Assembly (NCBI RefSeq): GCF_016908565.1
Contig: NZ_JAFBED010000003.1
Coordinates: 372,001 to 436,000, forward strand
Length of the DNA stretch: 64,000 nucleotides
From: Sutcliffiella tianshenii
Lineage (GTDB): Bacteria; Bacillota; Bacilli; Bacillales; Bacillaceae_I
Direction: 5' to 3'
Part shown: positions 9,006 to 18,140 of the stretch, piece by piece
Layout of the letters: each line of letters opens with the position of its first letter
How positions within the stretch are numbered: position 1 is the stretch's first letter
Translations under genes and position numbers: made by a program
Notes under the pieces: generated by a model
Databases searched by the model: none
Seen by the model: the letters and a program-made list of their open reading frames with translations, nothing else
What the model was told of the DNA's origin: nothing

Positions 9006-9428
9006 ATGGGAAAAAGACTAACATCCGGACCATTTTTTGTACCAATCTCTATTGATGGCAGTGCTAGTGGAGCTGTTGAATTTCTATTAATCGGGTTAAA
9101 AAATCTAGCATCCAGGACTTCAACTGTTCATGTATCTGTTTATAATTGTAGAGACACAAGCTTATATCCACCAGCTTCTCCCGAAGTAAAAATTTATCAA
9201 CGAGATGTTTGTATCCCAGCCGGTGCCTGCGCAGTTTTAAAGGTAGATGCTGAACCTGTTGGAAAAAACACTTTTACTGGTAACAACATGCTTCGTGTAG
9301 AACTCAAGGGTGATACAGATGAAGATGCTAAAGCTGTCGTTATAGCTTTGTCAGGTGGTAGAATGGATGGACGTACAGCGACCTCAATGGTATTCAAGCA
9401 TGATGAATTCGTAGAGTTTGATGATTAA
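9006..9428 (+). CDS. unknown 140-aa protein, beta-rich
   Basis: Not recognised. No signal peptide or membrane helix. Alternating hydrophobic and Thr/Ser/Val strands (VEFLLIGLKN, TVHVSVYNC, MLRVELKGD, AKAVVIALSGG) suggest a beta-sandwich. Cys residues fall in VYNC and VCIPAGAC. The tail is acidic (EFVEFDD). This style resembles spore-surface or exosporium proteins of bacilli, but that is inference only. A strong GGGGGG ribosome site precedes the ATG and a good terminator follows. It shares the repeat-bracketed segment with the hydrolase. Confidence 0.7.
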   Translation: MGKRLTSGPFFVPISIDGSASGAVEFLLIGLKNLASRTSTVHVSVYNCRDTSLYPPASPEVKIYQRDVCIPAGACAVLKVDAEPVGKNTFTGNNMLRVELKGDTDEDAKAVVIALSGGRMDGRTATSMVFKHDEFVEFDD

Positions 9429-9457
9429 CTTAGACAATGTCTAAGTTAACATCAATT

Positions 9458-9494
9458 AATCCTCAACTGCACCGAAGTTGAGGATTATTTTTTG
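9458..9494 (+). terminator. rho-independent terminator of the 140-aa protein gene
   Basis: Arms AATCCTCAACT (9458-9468) and AGTTGAGGATT (9476-9486), loop of 7, followed by ATTTTTTT. A second small hairpin (ACTTAGACAATGTCTAAGT) overlaps the end of the gene. Confidence 0.88.
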
Positions 9495-9690
9495 AATGGA
9501 TATAAGCGCAAAACCTGCACAGCTGCTTTTGCTTCAGGAGCATTTCGAAAAGCATGTCCTGTTTTTATATTGGAAACCAATCGGGAGTCTCCCTCCCCGC
9601 CTTGGATACACCCAAACCCTGCTCAAACGCCAAAAAAAGCAGGACGGAAACAATAGCCGTTTTTAGTGCTGCTTTCTTTTTCTGGAATAA

Positions 9691-9736
9691 ATGGGGACAG
9701 GTCCTTTGTCCCGCGGGACGAGGGACCTGCCCCCAT
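9691..9736. repeat. REP-like palindrome, GGGGACAGGTCC type
   Basis: Complete palindrome: ATGGGGACAGGTCC on the left, GGGACCTGCCCCCAT on the right, with an inner GTCCCGCGGGAC stem. It opens repeat module copy B. Confidence 0.8.
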
Positions 9737-9750
9737 GACCATAAACAGCT

Positions 9751-9909
9751 GAACGAAGCGGTGGAATGCTTCAACTGGGCGCCCGAGCTCGATCCCACAG
9801 ACGCCCGCTCCATCGAATGGCTGCCCAAAATTCTATCTTGAGGCTCGGGATGGTAGAAGAATCAAAATACTATCAGTATATGTATCATAATCTGCAGAAG
9901 GGGTATTGA
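9751..9909 (+). pseudogene. 3' remnant of a TPR-like gene
   Basis: Translation gives LNEAVECFNWAPELDPTDAR, close to a tetratricopeptide helix pair, then after a frame change LGMVEESKYYQYMYHNLQKG and stop, followed at once by a terminator. There is no start and no ribosome site. It is the 3' end of a gene whose parent is probably elsewhere in the genome. Copy A carries a further decayed version. Confidence 0.6.
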
Positions 9910-10000
9910 TGATTGGTTTTAAATGAAAAAACTCGTCAATTTGACGAGTTTTTTTCATTTTAGGCTATGTTGCAACCCGCATTTTTGTGTCCCGAAGTGG

Positions 10001-10131
10001 GATATCAACGAAAATTTTAATATATCGATGAATCTGTTCACGATATCAACGAAAATATGCGGATATCAATGAGAATTTTAATATATCAACGAAAACAGAG
10101 CAGATATCGATAAAACGCATTTTTCGACAAA
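10001..10131. repeat. 20-21-bp phased repeat array (copy B)
   Basis: Units start at 10001, 10021, 10042, 10062, 10082 and 10103, with steps of 20 or 21 bases and the same consensus as copy A. Each unit has an A-tract (GAAAAT or GAAAAC), so the tracts recur every two helical turns. Confidence 0.75.
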
Positions 10132-10180
10132 AAACATCAAATCTGGCTAAAAAAGTTTGCAGGGTCTGGCCCCGCAAGAG

Positions 10181-10210
10181 GAATGGGGACAGTTCCCTTA
10201 TCCCCCATGA
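10181..10210. repeat. REP-like half-element
   Basis: GAATGGGGACAGTTCCCTTA followed by TCCCCCATGA, a degenerate GGGGACAGGTCCCT-type palindrome just past repeat module copy B and touching the end of the NSS transporter gene. Confidence 0.6.
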
Positions 10211-10212
10211 CC

Positions 10213-11565
10213 TTAAATCACACCAACCACATTCAAAAACACAACCACAATCACTGCCGGCACCACATACCTCATTAACAGGTACCACAAGGTAAATAAT
10301 CCATTCAATTCTTTTGACCCCTGGATGATTTCATTTCTGAGGATATCCTTTTTCATCTTATAGGATACGAAGATCGAAATAAGTAATGCGCCTACAGGCA
10401 TCAGGATGTTGCTGACCAGGAAGTCGGCGCTGTCGAATATCGTCTTCCCGAAGATGGTAGCATCGCCCAATACACTGTAGGACAGGGCGGATGGAATGCC
10501 GACAAGGAAGATTCCAAGTCCGGTCAACCAGGCCGCTTTGCTTCTGGAACCTCGGGAACCGCCGCCTTTGTTCTTTGTCAGTGCCGCCACGACAATCTCA
10601 AGCATCGAAAAGGCCGAAGTAAGTGTCGCAAATAGAAACAGAGCCAGGAATAAAAACAGGAATACTTTCCCGAACATGATCTGATCAAACACTGACGGCA
10701 ACACGATGAACAACAAGCCTGGTCCTTCTGCCGGCTCAAAGCCAAGGGAGAAAACTGCCGGGAAAATGGCAAGTCCCGCAAGGATGGAGATGAATAGATT
10801 CACGCCGACAACTGAAACTGCCGGCTGCACAAGGCTCTCCTTTTTCGATAAGTAGGAGCTATAGGTCACCATCACGGAAACTCCGACACTCAAGGAGAAG
10901 AATGACTGCCCCATCGCAAACAGGACGCTTTCAGAGGTAATGTTCGAAAAGTCAGGATATAAAAAGAACGAGACACCCTCCATCGCATTATCGAGAGTCA
11001 ACGAGCGGACGATGAGCACGATGAATAGGATAAACAACGCAGGCATCATGATTTTATTCATCTTCTCAATGCCGTTCTGCACACCTTTTGCCACCACGAG
11101 AATGGTTAATAGCAAGAATGCACCCTGTGCAGCAACAGCCGCAACCGGATTGGACACCGCTTCCGTAAATAAGCCTTCATAACCGCCGGCAAAGCTACCC
11201 ATCATACCGGTAACCCCGTAGAATAAGTATTGGACAATCCAGCCTCCGATCACACTATAAAACGACAACAGGAGAAAGCAGGTAAACACGCCAAGATAGC
11301 CGATCCAATGCCATTTTGATCCTGGCGCAATCTCCTTGTAGGCAGACACCGCTTCCTTCCCTGTACTCCTTCCGATGATAAACTCACCAAGCAAAAGCGG
11401 AAAACCAATCAACACGGAAAACAGTAAAAATAAAAGAATGAATGCTCCCCCGCCGCTCACACCTGTGACATACGGCAGCTTCCATATCGCCCCAAGGCCA
11501 ATTGCTGACCCCGCAGACGCCAATACAAATCCCAACTTCGATGACCATTGTTCCTCTTGCTGCAT
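10213..11565 (-). CDS. sodium-dependent transporter, NSS (LeuT-fold) family
   Basis: Sodium-coupled amino-acid importer of 450 aa with about 11 membrane helices, the short bacterial form close to B. subtilis YhdH. The N-terminus has the family signature [20 protein letters not shown], the unwound helix 1 that binds substrate and sodium, followed by [10 protein letters not shown] chose ATG 11565, 9 bases after GGGGAGG; a longer in-frame start at 11613 would fall inside the leader terminator. Expression is governed by a T-box leader with its own promoter, which points to import of the amino acid read by the specifier (Phe is my best reading). Confidence 0.92.
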   Translation of the reverse strand: MQQEEQWSSKLGFVLASAGSAIGLGAIWKLPYVTGVSGGGAFILLFLLFSVLIGFPLLLGEFIIGRSTGKEAVSAYKEIAPGSKWHWIGYLGVFTCFLLLSFYSVIGGWIVQYLFYGVTGMMGSFAGGYEGLFTEAVSNPVAAVAAQGAFLLLTILVVAKGVQNGIEKMNKIMMPALFILFIVLIVRSLTLDNAMEGVSFFLYPDFSNITSESVLFAMGQSFFSLSVGVSVMVTYSSYLSKKESLVQPAVSVVGVNLFISILAGLAIFPAVFSLGFEPAEGPGLLFIVLPSVFDQIMFGKVFLFLFLALFLFATLTSAFSMLEIVVAALTKNKGGGSRGSRSKAAWLTGLGIFLVGIPSALSYSVLGDATIFGKTIFDSADFLVSNILMPVGALLISIFVSYKMKKDILRNEIIQGSKELNGLFTLWYLLMRYVVPAVIVVVFLNVVGVI

Positions 11566-11604
11566 CACGAATTCCTCCCCAAAATAAAAGACTAAAACAC
11601 AAAA

Positions 11605-11870
11605 AAGCCACACGTTTTCCGAAGGGACGTGACTGATTCACGCGGTACCACCCTTCTTGAAAGCATGCGACTTTCCACTCTAAATGTAACGGCTAAACAC
11701 CGCTTTGCCCTTTTGCGTACGAGGGCAAAGTAAAGCTCCAAGATTGAAATTCCTCTTATCTTTGTACCGGACTTTCACCAAACGCCGGCTCTCTACAACA
11801 GGGAGATAAGATTTAATAGATTCTCTTCATAGCTTCATTCCTATGTGCTTTTAAAAGTATTAAGTGTGAT
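11605..11870 (-). promoter_or_regulatory. T-box riboswitch leader
   Basis: Minus-strand leader upstream of the NSS transporter. It carries the hallmark AAGGGTGGTACCGCG (complement of 11641-11655), a Stem I apical region reading AGAGAGCCGGCG...GGTGAAAGTCCGGT, and a terminator formed by CACGT and ACGTG arms before TTTTTTG (about 11605-11637). The specifier loop lies between the TCTTATCT/AGATAAGA helix and the basal helix; its 3' side reads GGAATTTCAA, where TTC (Phe) followed by A best fits T-box convention. Uncharged tRNA would stabilise the antiterminator and switch the transporter on. Confidence 0.93.
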
Positions 11871-11898
11871 TATAGTATGGGAGGAATCTAATAGTCAA
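11869..11898 (-). promoter_or_regulatory. sigma-A promoter of the T-box transcript
   Basis: On the minus strand, TTGACT (11893-11898) and TATAAT (11869-11874) are separated by 18 bases, just after the end of the upstream kinase gene. Transcription would begin at the T-box leader. Confidence 0.8.
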
Positions 11899-11910
11899 TG
11901 AGAAATTTTT

Positions 11911-12663
11911 TTAATCATCCAAAAGGGCAGACTGAGCAATCGCCAGCAACCGCCCTTCATCCTCTGTCGCCACATTCTCCGCAAGCCTTGCAGCTGCCAC
12001 AATCGGTGCCCAAGAAAAAATCTCCTCTTTGCCCAGCCCGCTCTTCTCACAATAGATTTCCACATACAATTCCGCAAGCTCCGTGGACACCTGAGAATAA
12101 AGCAAATAGCTCCGGTAAACGTCAGCCCGGATATCCCCGGAACTCGCATCGACCCAATCAATGATCGTGATCCCGTCATCCGTCTGAATCAGGTTGTAAA
12201 GGTGAAAGTCCCCATGGCAAAGCCTGCTCTCAAAAGTCATGGAAGCAAGTTTCCCCAATAACGCAGCCTTCACCTCTTGATTCAGGCAGCCAACCGACTC
12301 AATTTGCCGCTCGAGTTTTTCCTTCATCGGCTCCATTGAATCTATCTTTTTCTCATGGATCTCCCTCTGGATATCAACGGAGAGCCCCATGTAATATCCG
12401 GCCTGCTCCCTATCTTCCATCACCAGTTGCCCAAGGGTCTTCCCGCTAACATACTCCATGACAAGCGCAGGCTTGCCGTCTATAATAGTGACCTCGAACA
12501 CCTCTGGCACCCGAAGCCCTGTTCCATAAGCCTGTTGCTGCTTGCTTGCCTCATACATCGGAGCCGATGCTGGCAGATCGTCCCGGAAAACCTTTACCAC
12601 TTTGTTTTCATGCAGGTAGATGCTTGCGGTGTTGCCGGTGGCTATTTTGTTTAGTAAGGTCAT
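11911..12663 (-). CDS. aminoglycoside-phosphotransferase-like small-molecule kinase
   Basis: APH/choline-kinase fold protein of 250 aa, predicted to phosphorylate a small hydroxylated substrate using ATP. The catalytic loop reads CHGDFHLYNLI with the catalytic Asp, and the metal-binding DFG equivalent is IIDWVDASSGD. The N-lobe is short, with KVVKVF supplying the ATP-binding Lys. AAGGAG lies 8 bases before the ATG. Substrate cannot be named; similar stand-alone genes are common in bacilli and often not resistance genes. Confidence 0.85.
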   Translation of the reverse strand: MTLLNKIATGNTASIYLHENKVVKVFRDDLPASAPMYEASKQQQAYGTGLRVPEVFEVTIIDGKPALVMEYVSGKTLGQLVMEDREQAGYYMGLSVDIQREIHEKKIDSMEPMKEKLERQIESVGCLNQEVKAALLGKLASMTFESRLCHGDFHLYNLIQTDDGITIIDWVDASSGDIRADVYRSYLLYSQVSTELAELYVEIYCEKSGLGKEEIFSWAPIVAAARLAENVATEDEGRLLAIAQSALLDD

Positions 12664-12690
12664 AGGGCTGCTCCTTGTCCAGATTTCGTA

Positions 12691-13245
12691 TTATAGTACT
12701 CTCTCTTTTACCTTTTCTAAAATACTCTCGGAAACAATGTCCCATAAAGAGGAATCCTTCACATAGGACTCTCTTAATTGTTTGAAAGCCCCAGCTTGCT
12801 TTTCTTTAAAATCATGTGCATCCGCAGGCGGGAGGGTAGCCTTGACCCTATCGACCATTTCCTGCAGTGCCACTGCTCTTGGACCCCAGACCGCAACCTC
12901 TTCTCCCTTTTGATCGATGAAAATAAAGATTGGGATCGAACGTGCCGTTCCATTCGTCAAATACTGATCCATCAGCTCGAGATTCTGATCACGGAGGATA
13001 AACCGGACATCCATATCGGCAGCATCCGCAATCTTCATCAGGATCGGATTATTCAAAAGCGCATCCCCGCACCAATCCTCCGTCAGAACGATGACTCTAA
13101 GCTGTCGGCCCTTTAAAAACCCGACCTTTTCTTCATCAAGGGTAAATTTATCAAAAATGGATTCCATTTCTTCCTTGTTCACTGTCATGCCCTCTACATA
13201 TTGTCCATACGTTAGTCCTCTATCAAACCAGTCATTCAGTTTCAT
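12691..13245 (-). CDS. thioredoxin-fold family protein
   Basis: Cytosolic 184-aa thioredoxin-like protein. The redox site reads VLTEDWCGDALLNNP, keeping the WCxxA pattern with only one Cys instead of CxxC, then the cis-Pro region ARSIPIFIFID. A single active Cys suggests a thiol-transfer or non-reductase role. I chose ATG 13245, 8 bases after GAGG; an upstream in-frame GTG at 13254 overlaps that site. It lies 27 bases upstream of the kinase gene on the same strand, so they may be cotranscribed. Confidence 0.83.
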   Translation of the reverse strand: MKLNDWFDRGLTYGQYVEGMTVNKEEMESIFDKFTLDEEKVGFLKGRQLRVIVLTEDWCGDALLNNPILMKIADAADMDVRFILRDQNLELMDQYLTNGTARSIPIFIFIDQKGEEVAVWGPRAVALQEMVDRVKATLPPADAHDFKEKQAGAFKQLRESYVKDSSLWDIVSESILEKVKERVL

Positions 13246-13332
13246 TCCCAGCACCTCGCATCTATTAGTAATTCTAACGTATCAGATATTGAAAAATTAC
13301 ACCTAGTAAAATGCTCTAAAAAAGCACAAAAA

Positions 13333-13362
13333 AATTGGGACAGTTACATAACCGTCCCAATT
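13333..13362 (-). terminator. terminator of the MFS gene
   Basis: Arms AATTGGGACAGTTA and TAACCGTCCCAATT, one mismatch; on the minus strand it is followed by TTTTTTT. The GGGACAGTT and CCGTCCC cores echo the REP-like family. Confidence 0.8.
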
Positions 13363-13365
13363 CCT

Positions 13366-14616
13366 CTATACCTTCAATTCCTCCGAAACAGGCTTTCCCG
13401 CCTCCAACAATACGCGGTTCCGTACTAAAAGAATTGCAAGGATGATGATCAATACTCCCGTTCCGATTAACAGCCATTCGATCGCGATAAAATCAGCTAT
13501 CGGGCCGAATATCAGCATTCCAAGCGGCATCATCGAAGTGGAGATCATCCCGAATACGCCAAATACCCTGCCCAGATAATCCTCTTCCACTCTCTCTTGC
13601 AGCAACACAGTGGCTGGAGTATTGAATATAGGCACAGCAAGACCGAATATCGTCATGAGGCCTAAGTAAAACCAGAACTGCGGAACAACGCCGAGTGCAA
13701 AAGTACAGACCCCCATCATGATGCTTGCAAGTCCCATCGTTTTCACCTTGTTAGAAAATCCACCCCAGGAAGCGATGACGGCACCGCCTATCATCATACC
13801 GATGGAAAATGCAATTTCAATTGCGGTAAGACGCCACACATCCTCACCGAAGCTCCGCGTCACCTGCAGCGGAGTCAGAAATGCGGCAGGCGCCATCAAT
13901 ACGAAAAAGACAGCAAAGAATAAAAAGAACTGCTTTAGAAAAGGATTATTGCTCACATAATGTATTCCTTCCTTGAAATCCGCAAAATAACTTGTCGTCT
14001 GCTTGGTGTTTGCCTTCTCGTGTACTGCAATTTTCAAAAAGAAAGAAAGTGTAAAAATCGCGATCACTGCTGTAACGACATCAATCAAGAAGATAACTTC
14101 AATCGACGTCAAGCCCAATAGCGCCGCACTGACCAATGGGGATACGAACATAATAATAGCCTGGATACTGCCATTTACCCCGTTTACTTTTGTCAGTTTA
14201 TCCTTTGGTACAATTTGCGGTAAAATTGCGCCAACAGCCGGTGTCTGAATTCCTGTTCCAAAGGCACGAACCGCCGCCATCACAAAAAGCAGCCAGATCG
14301 AATCAAAGCCCATCAAAAAGAGAATGGCAAGAATCAGTGTGGCAATGGCTATGAGACTGTCCGCAAGGATGATTAGCATTTTTCGGTTATAGCGATCTGC
14401 CCACACCCCCGCAACAGGCGATAAAATAAAAGACGGGATAAAGCCACAAATGATGAATAACGTCATCATCAAGCCCGAACCAGTTGTGAGCGTTATGTAC
14501 CACATGATGGCATATTGAACCAAGGACGAGCCAAATAGGGAAATCGTCTGGCTGCTAAGAAAGAGGATGATATTCCTCAGCCAATTCTCCTCAATAATGT
14601 TCTTTACTTGAGTCAT
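13366..14616 (-). CDS. MFS transporter, Mef/YxaM-like drug-efflux type
   Basis: Proton-coupled exporter of 416 aa with 12 predicted helices. The loop 2-3 signature reads VAGVWADRYNRKM and the N-terminus LFLSSQTISLFGSSLVQYAI matches the MFS_3-like group that includes macrolide exporters. A matching N-terminal cytosolic amphipathic stretch (TQVKNIIEENWLRN) precedes helix 1. No regulator is adjacent, and the substrate is unknown. A GGGACRGTT-type hairpin follows the stop. Confidence 0.88.
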   Translation of the reverse strand: MTQVKNIIEENWLRNIILFLSSQTISLFGSSLVQYAIMWYITLTTGSGLMMTLFIICGFIPSFILSPVAGVWADRYNRKMLIILADSLIAIATLILAILFLMGFDSIWLLFVMAAVRAFGTGIQTPAVGAILPQIVPKDKLTKVNGVNGSIQAIIMFVSPLVSAALLGLTSIEVIFLIDVVTAVIAIFTLSFFLKIAVHEKANTKQTTSYFADFKEGIHYVSNNPFLKQFFLFFAVFFVLMAPAAFLTPLQVTRSFGEDVWRLTAIEIAFSIGMMIGGAVIASWGGFSNKVKTMGLASIMMGVCTFALGVVPQFWFYLGLMTIFGLAVPIFNTPATVLLQERVEEDYLGRVFGVFGMISTSMMPLGMLIFGPIADFIAIEWLLIGTGVLIIILAILLVRNRVLLEAGKPVSEELKV

Positions 14617-14696
14617 AGCTTACCACTCATTTCTACAAATAATAGTTGCTCCAACTTCATTATAAACATCGCATCGCCTGCTCACACTTGTTTTTA

Positions 14697-15764
14697 TCAC
14701 TGAATTAAAGAAAGAGTAAACTCCTCGATTAAATCCTTTAATGCCGGCCGCACATTGCCATCTCGTCCCACCACAGCCTCTGCGGTAACAAGTGAATTCA
14801 AAATGGCCTCTTCCGTCACTTCCCCCACTGCCCTGAAGGCCATATCAATATCCTCTTCATGAATCATCGGCAATGATAGGCAGTGCTCCGGTTTTTCATG
14901 GGGGATCCTGGTTGCAGTGGAAAAGCCTATGACAACTTCACCACTTCCGGTTGTAATGATGGAACCTGTCCTCGATAAGCCGGTGACAGACCGCTTGATG
15001 ATCCGATTCAGTTGCCGTTCCGATACTGGGAGGTCGGTTGCAACGATTATCATGATGGAGCCTTCATCCTTATCCTTGTAAGACTGTTCCATTGCATCTG
15101 CCAACTCCTGGCCGACTGCCTTGCCATTAATCCTGAGATCCTCCAATATCCCAAAATTCGTTAACACTAGAACACCCATTGTGTACTTTCCATGTTTCAT
15201 TTCTATGATCCGGGATGCAGAACCGATGCCCCCTTTCAAGGAATAGCAGAGCATGCCTGTTCCAGCCCCTACCGCTCCCTCTTTGAATTCAGTTGAGGCA
15301 TTCTCAAATGCTTGAAGAACATGCCCCGGCTTCACGAACTTTTCCCTTATATCATTCAAAAACATATCGTTGCATTCTCCGACGATGGGATTGACGGTTC
15401 CAGTTGTCCGGCCGATTTCTGGGTTTCGCCCCAGCGTGTAGTCGATTAACGCATCTGCCGCGGTCCCGACATTTAATGTATTGGTCAGAATAATCGGTGT
15501 TTCCAATGTGCCGAGCTCCGCCATTTGAATCGTCCCCATCGTTTTTCCGAATCCGTTGATGACATGGCTTGCGCTTATCAGTTTTTCTTTGAAAATGTTT
15601 CCTTGGTGCGGCAAAATGGCTGTTACTCCTGTTTGCATTTTCCCATCACTGAGCGTCACATGGCCGACAGTCACTCCTTCTACATCTGTAATGGCGTTAC
15701 GTGGCCCCGGCTTCATTCGGCCAATTCGGACGCCGTAATCCCGTATTCTTTTTTGATTGTGCAT
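14697..15764 (-). CDS. P1 family peptidase (DmpA-like aminopeptidase)
   Basis: Member of the DmpA/BapA N-terminal-nucleophile hydrolases, 355 aa, which self-cleave into two subunits and release N-terminal residues from peptides, some acting on D- or beta-amino acids. Visible motifs are NAITDVEGVTVGHVTL at the start, ILTNTLNVGTAADAL, and the segment GAVGAGTGMLCYSLKGGIGS whose Ser in GGIGSASR is the likely nucleophile at the self-cleavage site. GGAGAG lies upstream of the ATG. It is divergent from the S9 peptidase gene, giving two peptidase genes back to back. Confidence 0.9.
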   Translation of the reverse strand: MHNQKRIRDYGVRIGRMKPGPRNAITDVEGVTVGHVTLSDGKMQTGVTAILPHQGNIFKEKLISASHVINGFGKTMGTIQMAELGTLETPIILTNTLNVGTAADALIDYTLGRNPEIGRTTGTVNPIVGECNDMFLNDIREKFVKPGHVLQAFENASTEFKEGAVGAGTGMLCYSLKGGIGSASRIIEMKHGKYTMGVLVLTNFGILEDLRINGKAVGQELADAMEQSYKDKDEGSIMIIVATDLPVSERQLNRIIKRSVTGLSRTGSIITTGSGEVVIGFSTATRIPHEKPEHCLSLPMIHEEDIDMAFRAVGEVTEEAILNSLVTAEAVVGRDGNVRPALKDLIEEFTLSLIQ

Positions 15765-15942
15765 CGAATCTCTCCTATCAGCTAGATTAATCTACTTACT
15801 TTATTCGACAAGGATTTATAAAATACTTCTATCTGCAGATTCTATTTTTATAAAATACAGAAATATCTAAAATTAATATTTTGTTTCGCCTCACGAAATG
15901 ATATGATAGACTCATAGATTGCCAATAATGGAGGTATGTACA

Positions 15943-17973
15943 ATGACGAAACGTCCAATTACAGCAGAAGACTTATGTAAATTCAAGTTTGTCGGAGATC
16001 CGAAAGTTTCTCCAAACCAGGACAAGGTTGCTTATGTCCTCACTCAGGTGGATAAGGAGAAGGATGGCTATTATTCTTCCATTTATGTTTCTGATTTAAA
16101 AGGTGCAGGCAGACAGTTTACGTCCCATTATTCCAAGGATAGCCTCGTAAAAGATGTGGCTCCGAAGTGGTCACCAGATGGAAAGGCCATCGCCTTCCGC
16201 TCCAATCGTACAGGGAAGAATCAGGTTTGGCTTTTACATACGGACGGCGGCGAAGCGGTTCAGCTGACAGACGTCAAGCAGGGAATCGGTGATTTTGTCT
16301 GGTCTCCAGACGGAAAGCAGCTTGCACTCACAATCAGCGGCGAGTTGAAGCTTGCCACTGATAAGGAAGAGAAAAAAGAAGAAAAAAGCGATGTGAAGGT
16401 GATTACAAGACTTCGCTATAAAGGGGACGGCGTCGGAATCTATAATGAGGATCGCAAGCATGTGTACCTTTACGATATCGATGCAAAATCCTATACGAAA
16501 ATCACCGATGGCGAGCATGACTTCGGGCAACCCCGTTTCACTCCAGATGGAAAAAAACTGTTCTATATCGGAACAAAGGCAGAGGACAAAGAATGGGGCT
16601 ACCTCCCTGCGATCTGGAAATACAATATCGAAGCAAAAACGGAGACCCTTTTCTATCAGGCCAATGGCTATGTGATGGCGCCTTCTTTTTCACCGGATGG
16701 CAGATGGCTCGCTGTAGCTGGTCATGAGCGCGGCGAAAGAAGCCAGGGGAATGCCAATGTGCTATTGATTTCAGTAGAATCAGGCGAGGTGAAAAACCTG
16801 ACCGAAAGCTTCGACTACACAGTCGGAAATCTCGTTGGGGTCGATGCGAAGTATGACACTGCAGAGCCACGATTGATCTGGGATTCCAACAGCTCAAACA
16901 TCTACTTCCATGCCACAGTCGGCGGCGATTGCCAGCTGTTCAAGGTAAGCATCGAAGGAGACGTTTCAGCTGCGCTATCCCCTGCTGCCTGCGTTGTGAC
17001 TTCCTACGATATCGTAAATGACGATAAAGCAGTATTGGTTCTTGCCACTCCTCACTCCACAGGGGACGTGGTAGTGCAGGATTTGAATGACGTGGAAAAT
17101 ACAGAGAAGTTAACGGATTGGAACGAAGCGCTCTATGGCGAGGTCCATCTAAGCACACCGGAAAACTTCAAATACCCTAGCACAGACGGCAAGGAGATTG
17201 AAGGCTGGGTTTTAAAGCCTTATGGATTTGAAGAAGGCAAGAAATATCCGATGATCCTTCAAATCCACGGCGGTCCGGCAACGGCGTATGGAAATGGCCT
17301 GCACCATGAAATGCAGCTGATGGCTTCAAAAGGATATGTGGTCCTTTATACAAATCCACGAGGCAGCCACGGCTATGGCCACGACTTTGTGAATGCCGTC
17401 ATCGGCGATTACGGCGGAATGGACTATGAAGATATCATGGCAGGTGCAGACTATGCCCTGGCAAACTTCGACTACATCGATCACGAGCAGCAATTCGTGA
17501 CAGGCGGAAGCTATGGCGGCTATATGACGAACGTCATCGTCACCCGCACCGACCGTTTCAAGGCAGCTGTCACCCAGCGAAGCATCTGCAACTGGCACAG
17601 CTTCTACGGCACTAGCGACATCGGCTTCTTCTTCACCGAATGGCAGCACGGGCATGCGGATCTATGGGAAGATGCAGTGAAACTGCTCGAAATCTCTCCG
17701 CTTCACCATGCGCGTAACGTCAAGACTCCGACCCTGATCCTGCACAGCGAACAGGACTTGCGTTGTCCGATGGAGCAGGCAGAGCAATGGTATATCGCCC
17801 TGAAGCGATTAGGTGTTGATACAAAGCTTGTTCGCTTCCCGGATGAGAACCATGACTTGTCCCGTTCCGGAAAGCCGAAGCACCGCTTGGAGCGCTTGCA
17901 GCATCTGATCGGATGGTTTGATGATCGATTGGTTCAACAAGAGGTAAAGGAGACAGTTGGGACTGCGGAATAA
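15943..17973 (+). CDS. S9 family (prolyl oligopeptidase/acylaminoacyl-type) peptidase
   Basis: Cytosolic serine peptidase of 676 aa. The N-terminal half is a WD40-like propeller with repeated WSPDG and FSPDG turns; the C-terminal half is an alpha/beta hydrolase domain. The catalytic triad is Ser523 in GGSYGGYM, Asp605 in HSEQDLRCP and His637 in DENHDLSRSG. It cleaves short peptides, with the propeller gating access. I chose ATG 15943, 8 bases after GGAGG, over the in-frame ATG at 15919. A low-complexity Lys/Glu loop (about residues 145-155) interrupts the propeller. Confidence 0.93.
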   Translation: MTKRPITAEDLCKFKFVGDPKVSPNQDKVAYVLTQVDKEKDGYYSSIYVSDLKGAGRQFTSHYSKDSLVKDVAPKWSPDGKAIAFRSNRTGKNQVWLLHTDGGEAVQLTDVKQGIGDFVWSPDGKQLALTISGELKLATDKEEKKEEKSDVKVITRLRYKGDGVGIYNEDRKHVYLYDIDAKSYTKITDGEHDFGQPRFTPDGKKLFYIGTKAEDKEWGYLPAIWKYNIEAKTETLFYQANGYVMAPSFSPDGRWLAVAGHERGERSQGNANVLLISVESGEVKNLTESFDYTVGNLVGVDAKYDTAEPRLIWDSNSSNIYFHATVGGDCQLFKVSIEGDVSAALSPAACVVTSYDIVNDDKAVLVLATPHSTGDVVVQDLNDVENTEKLTDWNEALYGEVHLSTPENFKYPSTDGKEIEGWVLKPYGFEEGKKYPMILQIHGGPATAYGNGLHHEMQLMASKGYVVLYTNPRGSHGYGHDFVNAVIGDYGGMDYEDIMAGADYALANFDYIDHEQQFVTGGSYGGYMTNVIVTRTDRFKAAVTQRSICNWHSFYGTSDIGFFFTEWQHGHADLWEDAVKLLEISPLHHARNVKTPTLILHSEQDLRCPMEQAEQWYIALKRLGVDTKLVRFPDENHDLSRSGKPKHRLERLQHLIGWFDDRLVQQEVKETVGTAE

Positions 17974-18004
17974 GTGATTGGCAGTACACTCATGTAGAGC
18001 AATT

Positions 18005-18048
18005 AAAGCAGGACGGGCAAACAGATTGTGTTTCCGTCCTGCTTTTTT
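18005..18048 (+). terminator. terminator of the S9 peptidase gene
   Basis: Arms AAAGCAGGACGG (18005-18016) and CCGTCCTGCTTT (18034-18045) followed by T6. Confidence 0.9.
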
Positions 18049-18140
18049 ATGTTCATGTTGGAGAGGATTTTTGGTTTTTGGTGGTGGGGGGCGGGGGCGG
18101 GGGCGAAGTTGAGCGCGTGTCGAAATCTACCACATCCTGC

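Larger units (their letters stand above)
9686..10175. repeat. duplicated module, copy B
   Basis: Second direct copy of the module at 6006-6470, 3680 bases downstream. It is longer because the REP-like element is a complete palindrome (9691-9736). The gene remnant, the TTGACGAGT terminator (9921-9960) and the 20-bp array (10001-10130) are in the same order and orientation, and it ends in the same GGGTCTGGCCCCGC. The gap from 9429 to 10212 holds this module and no credible gene. Confidence 0.88.
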
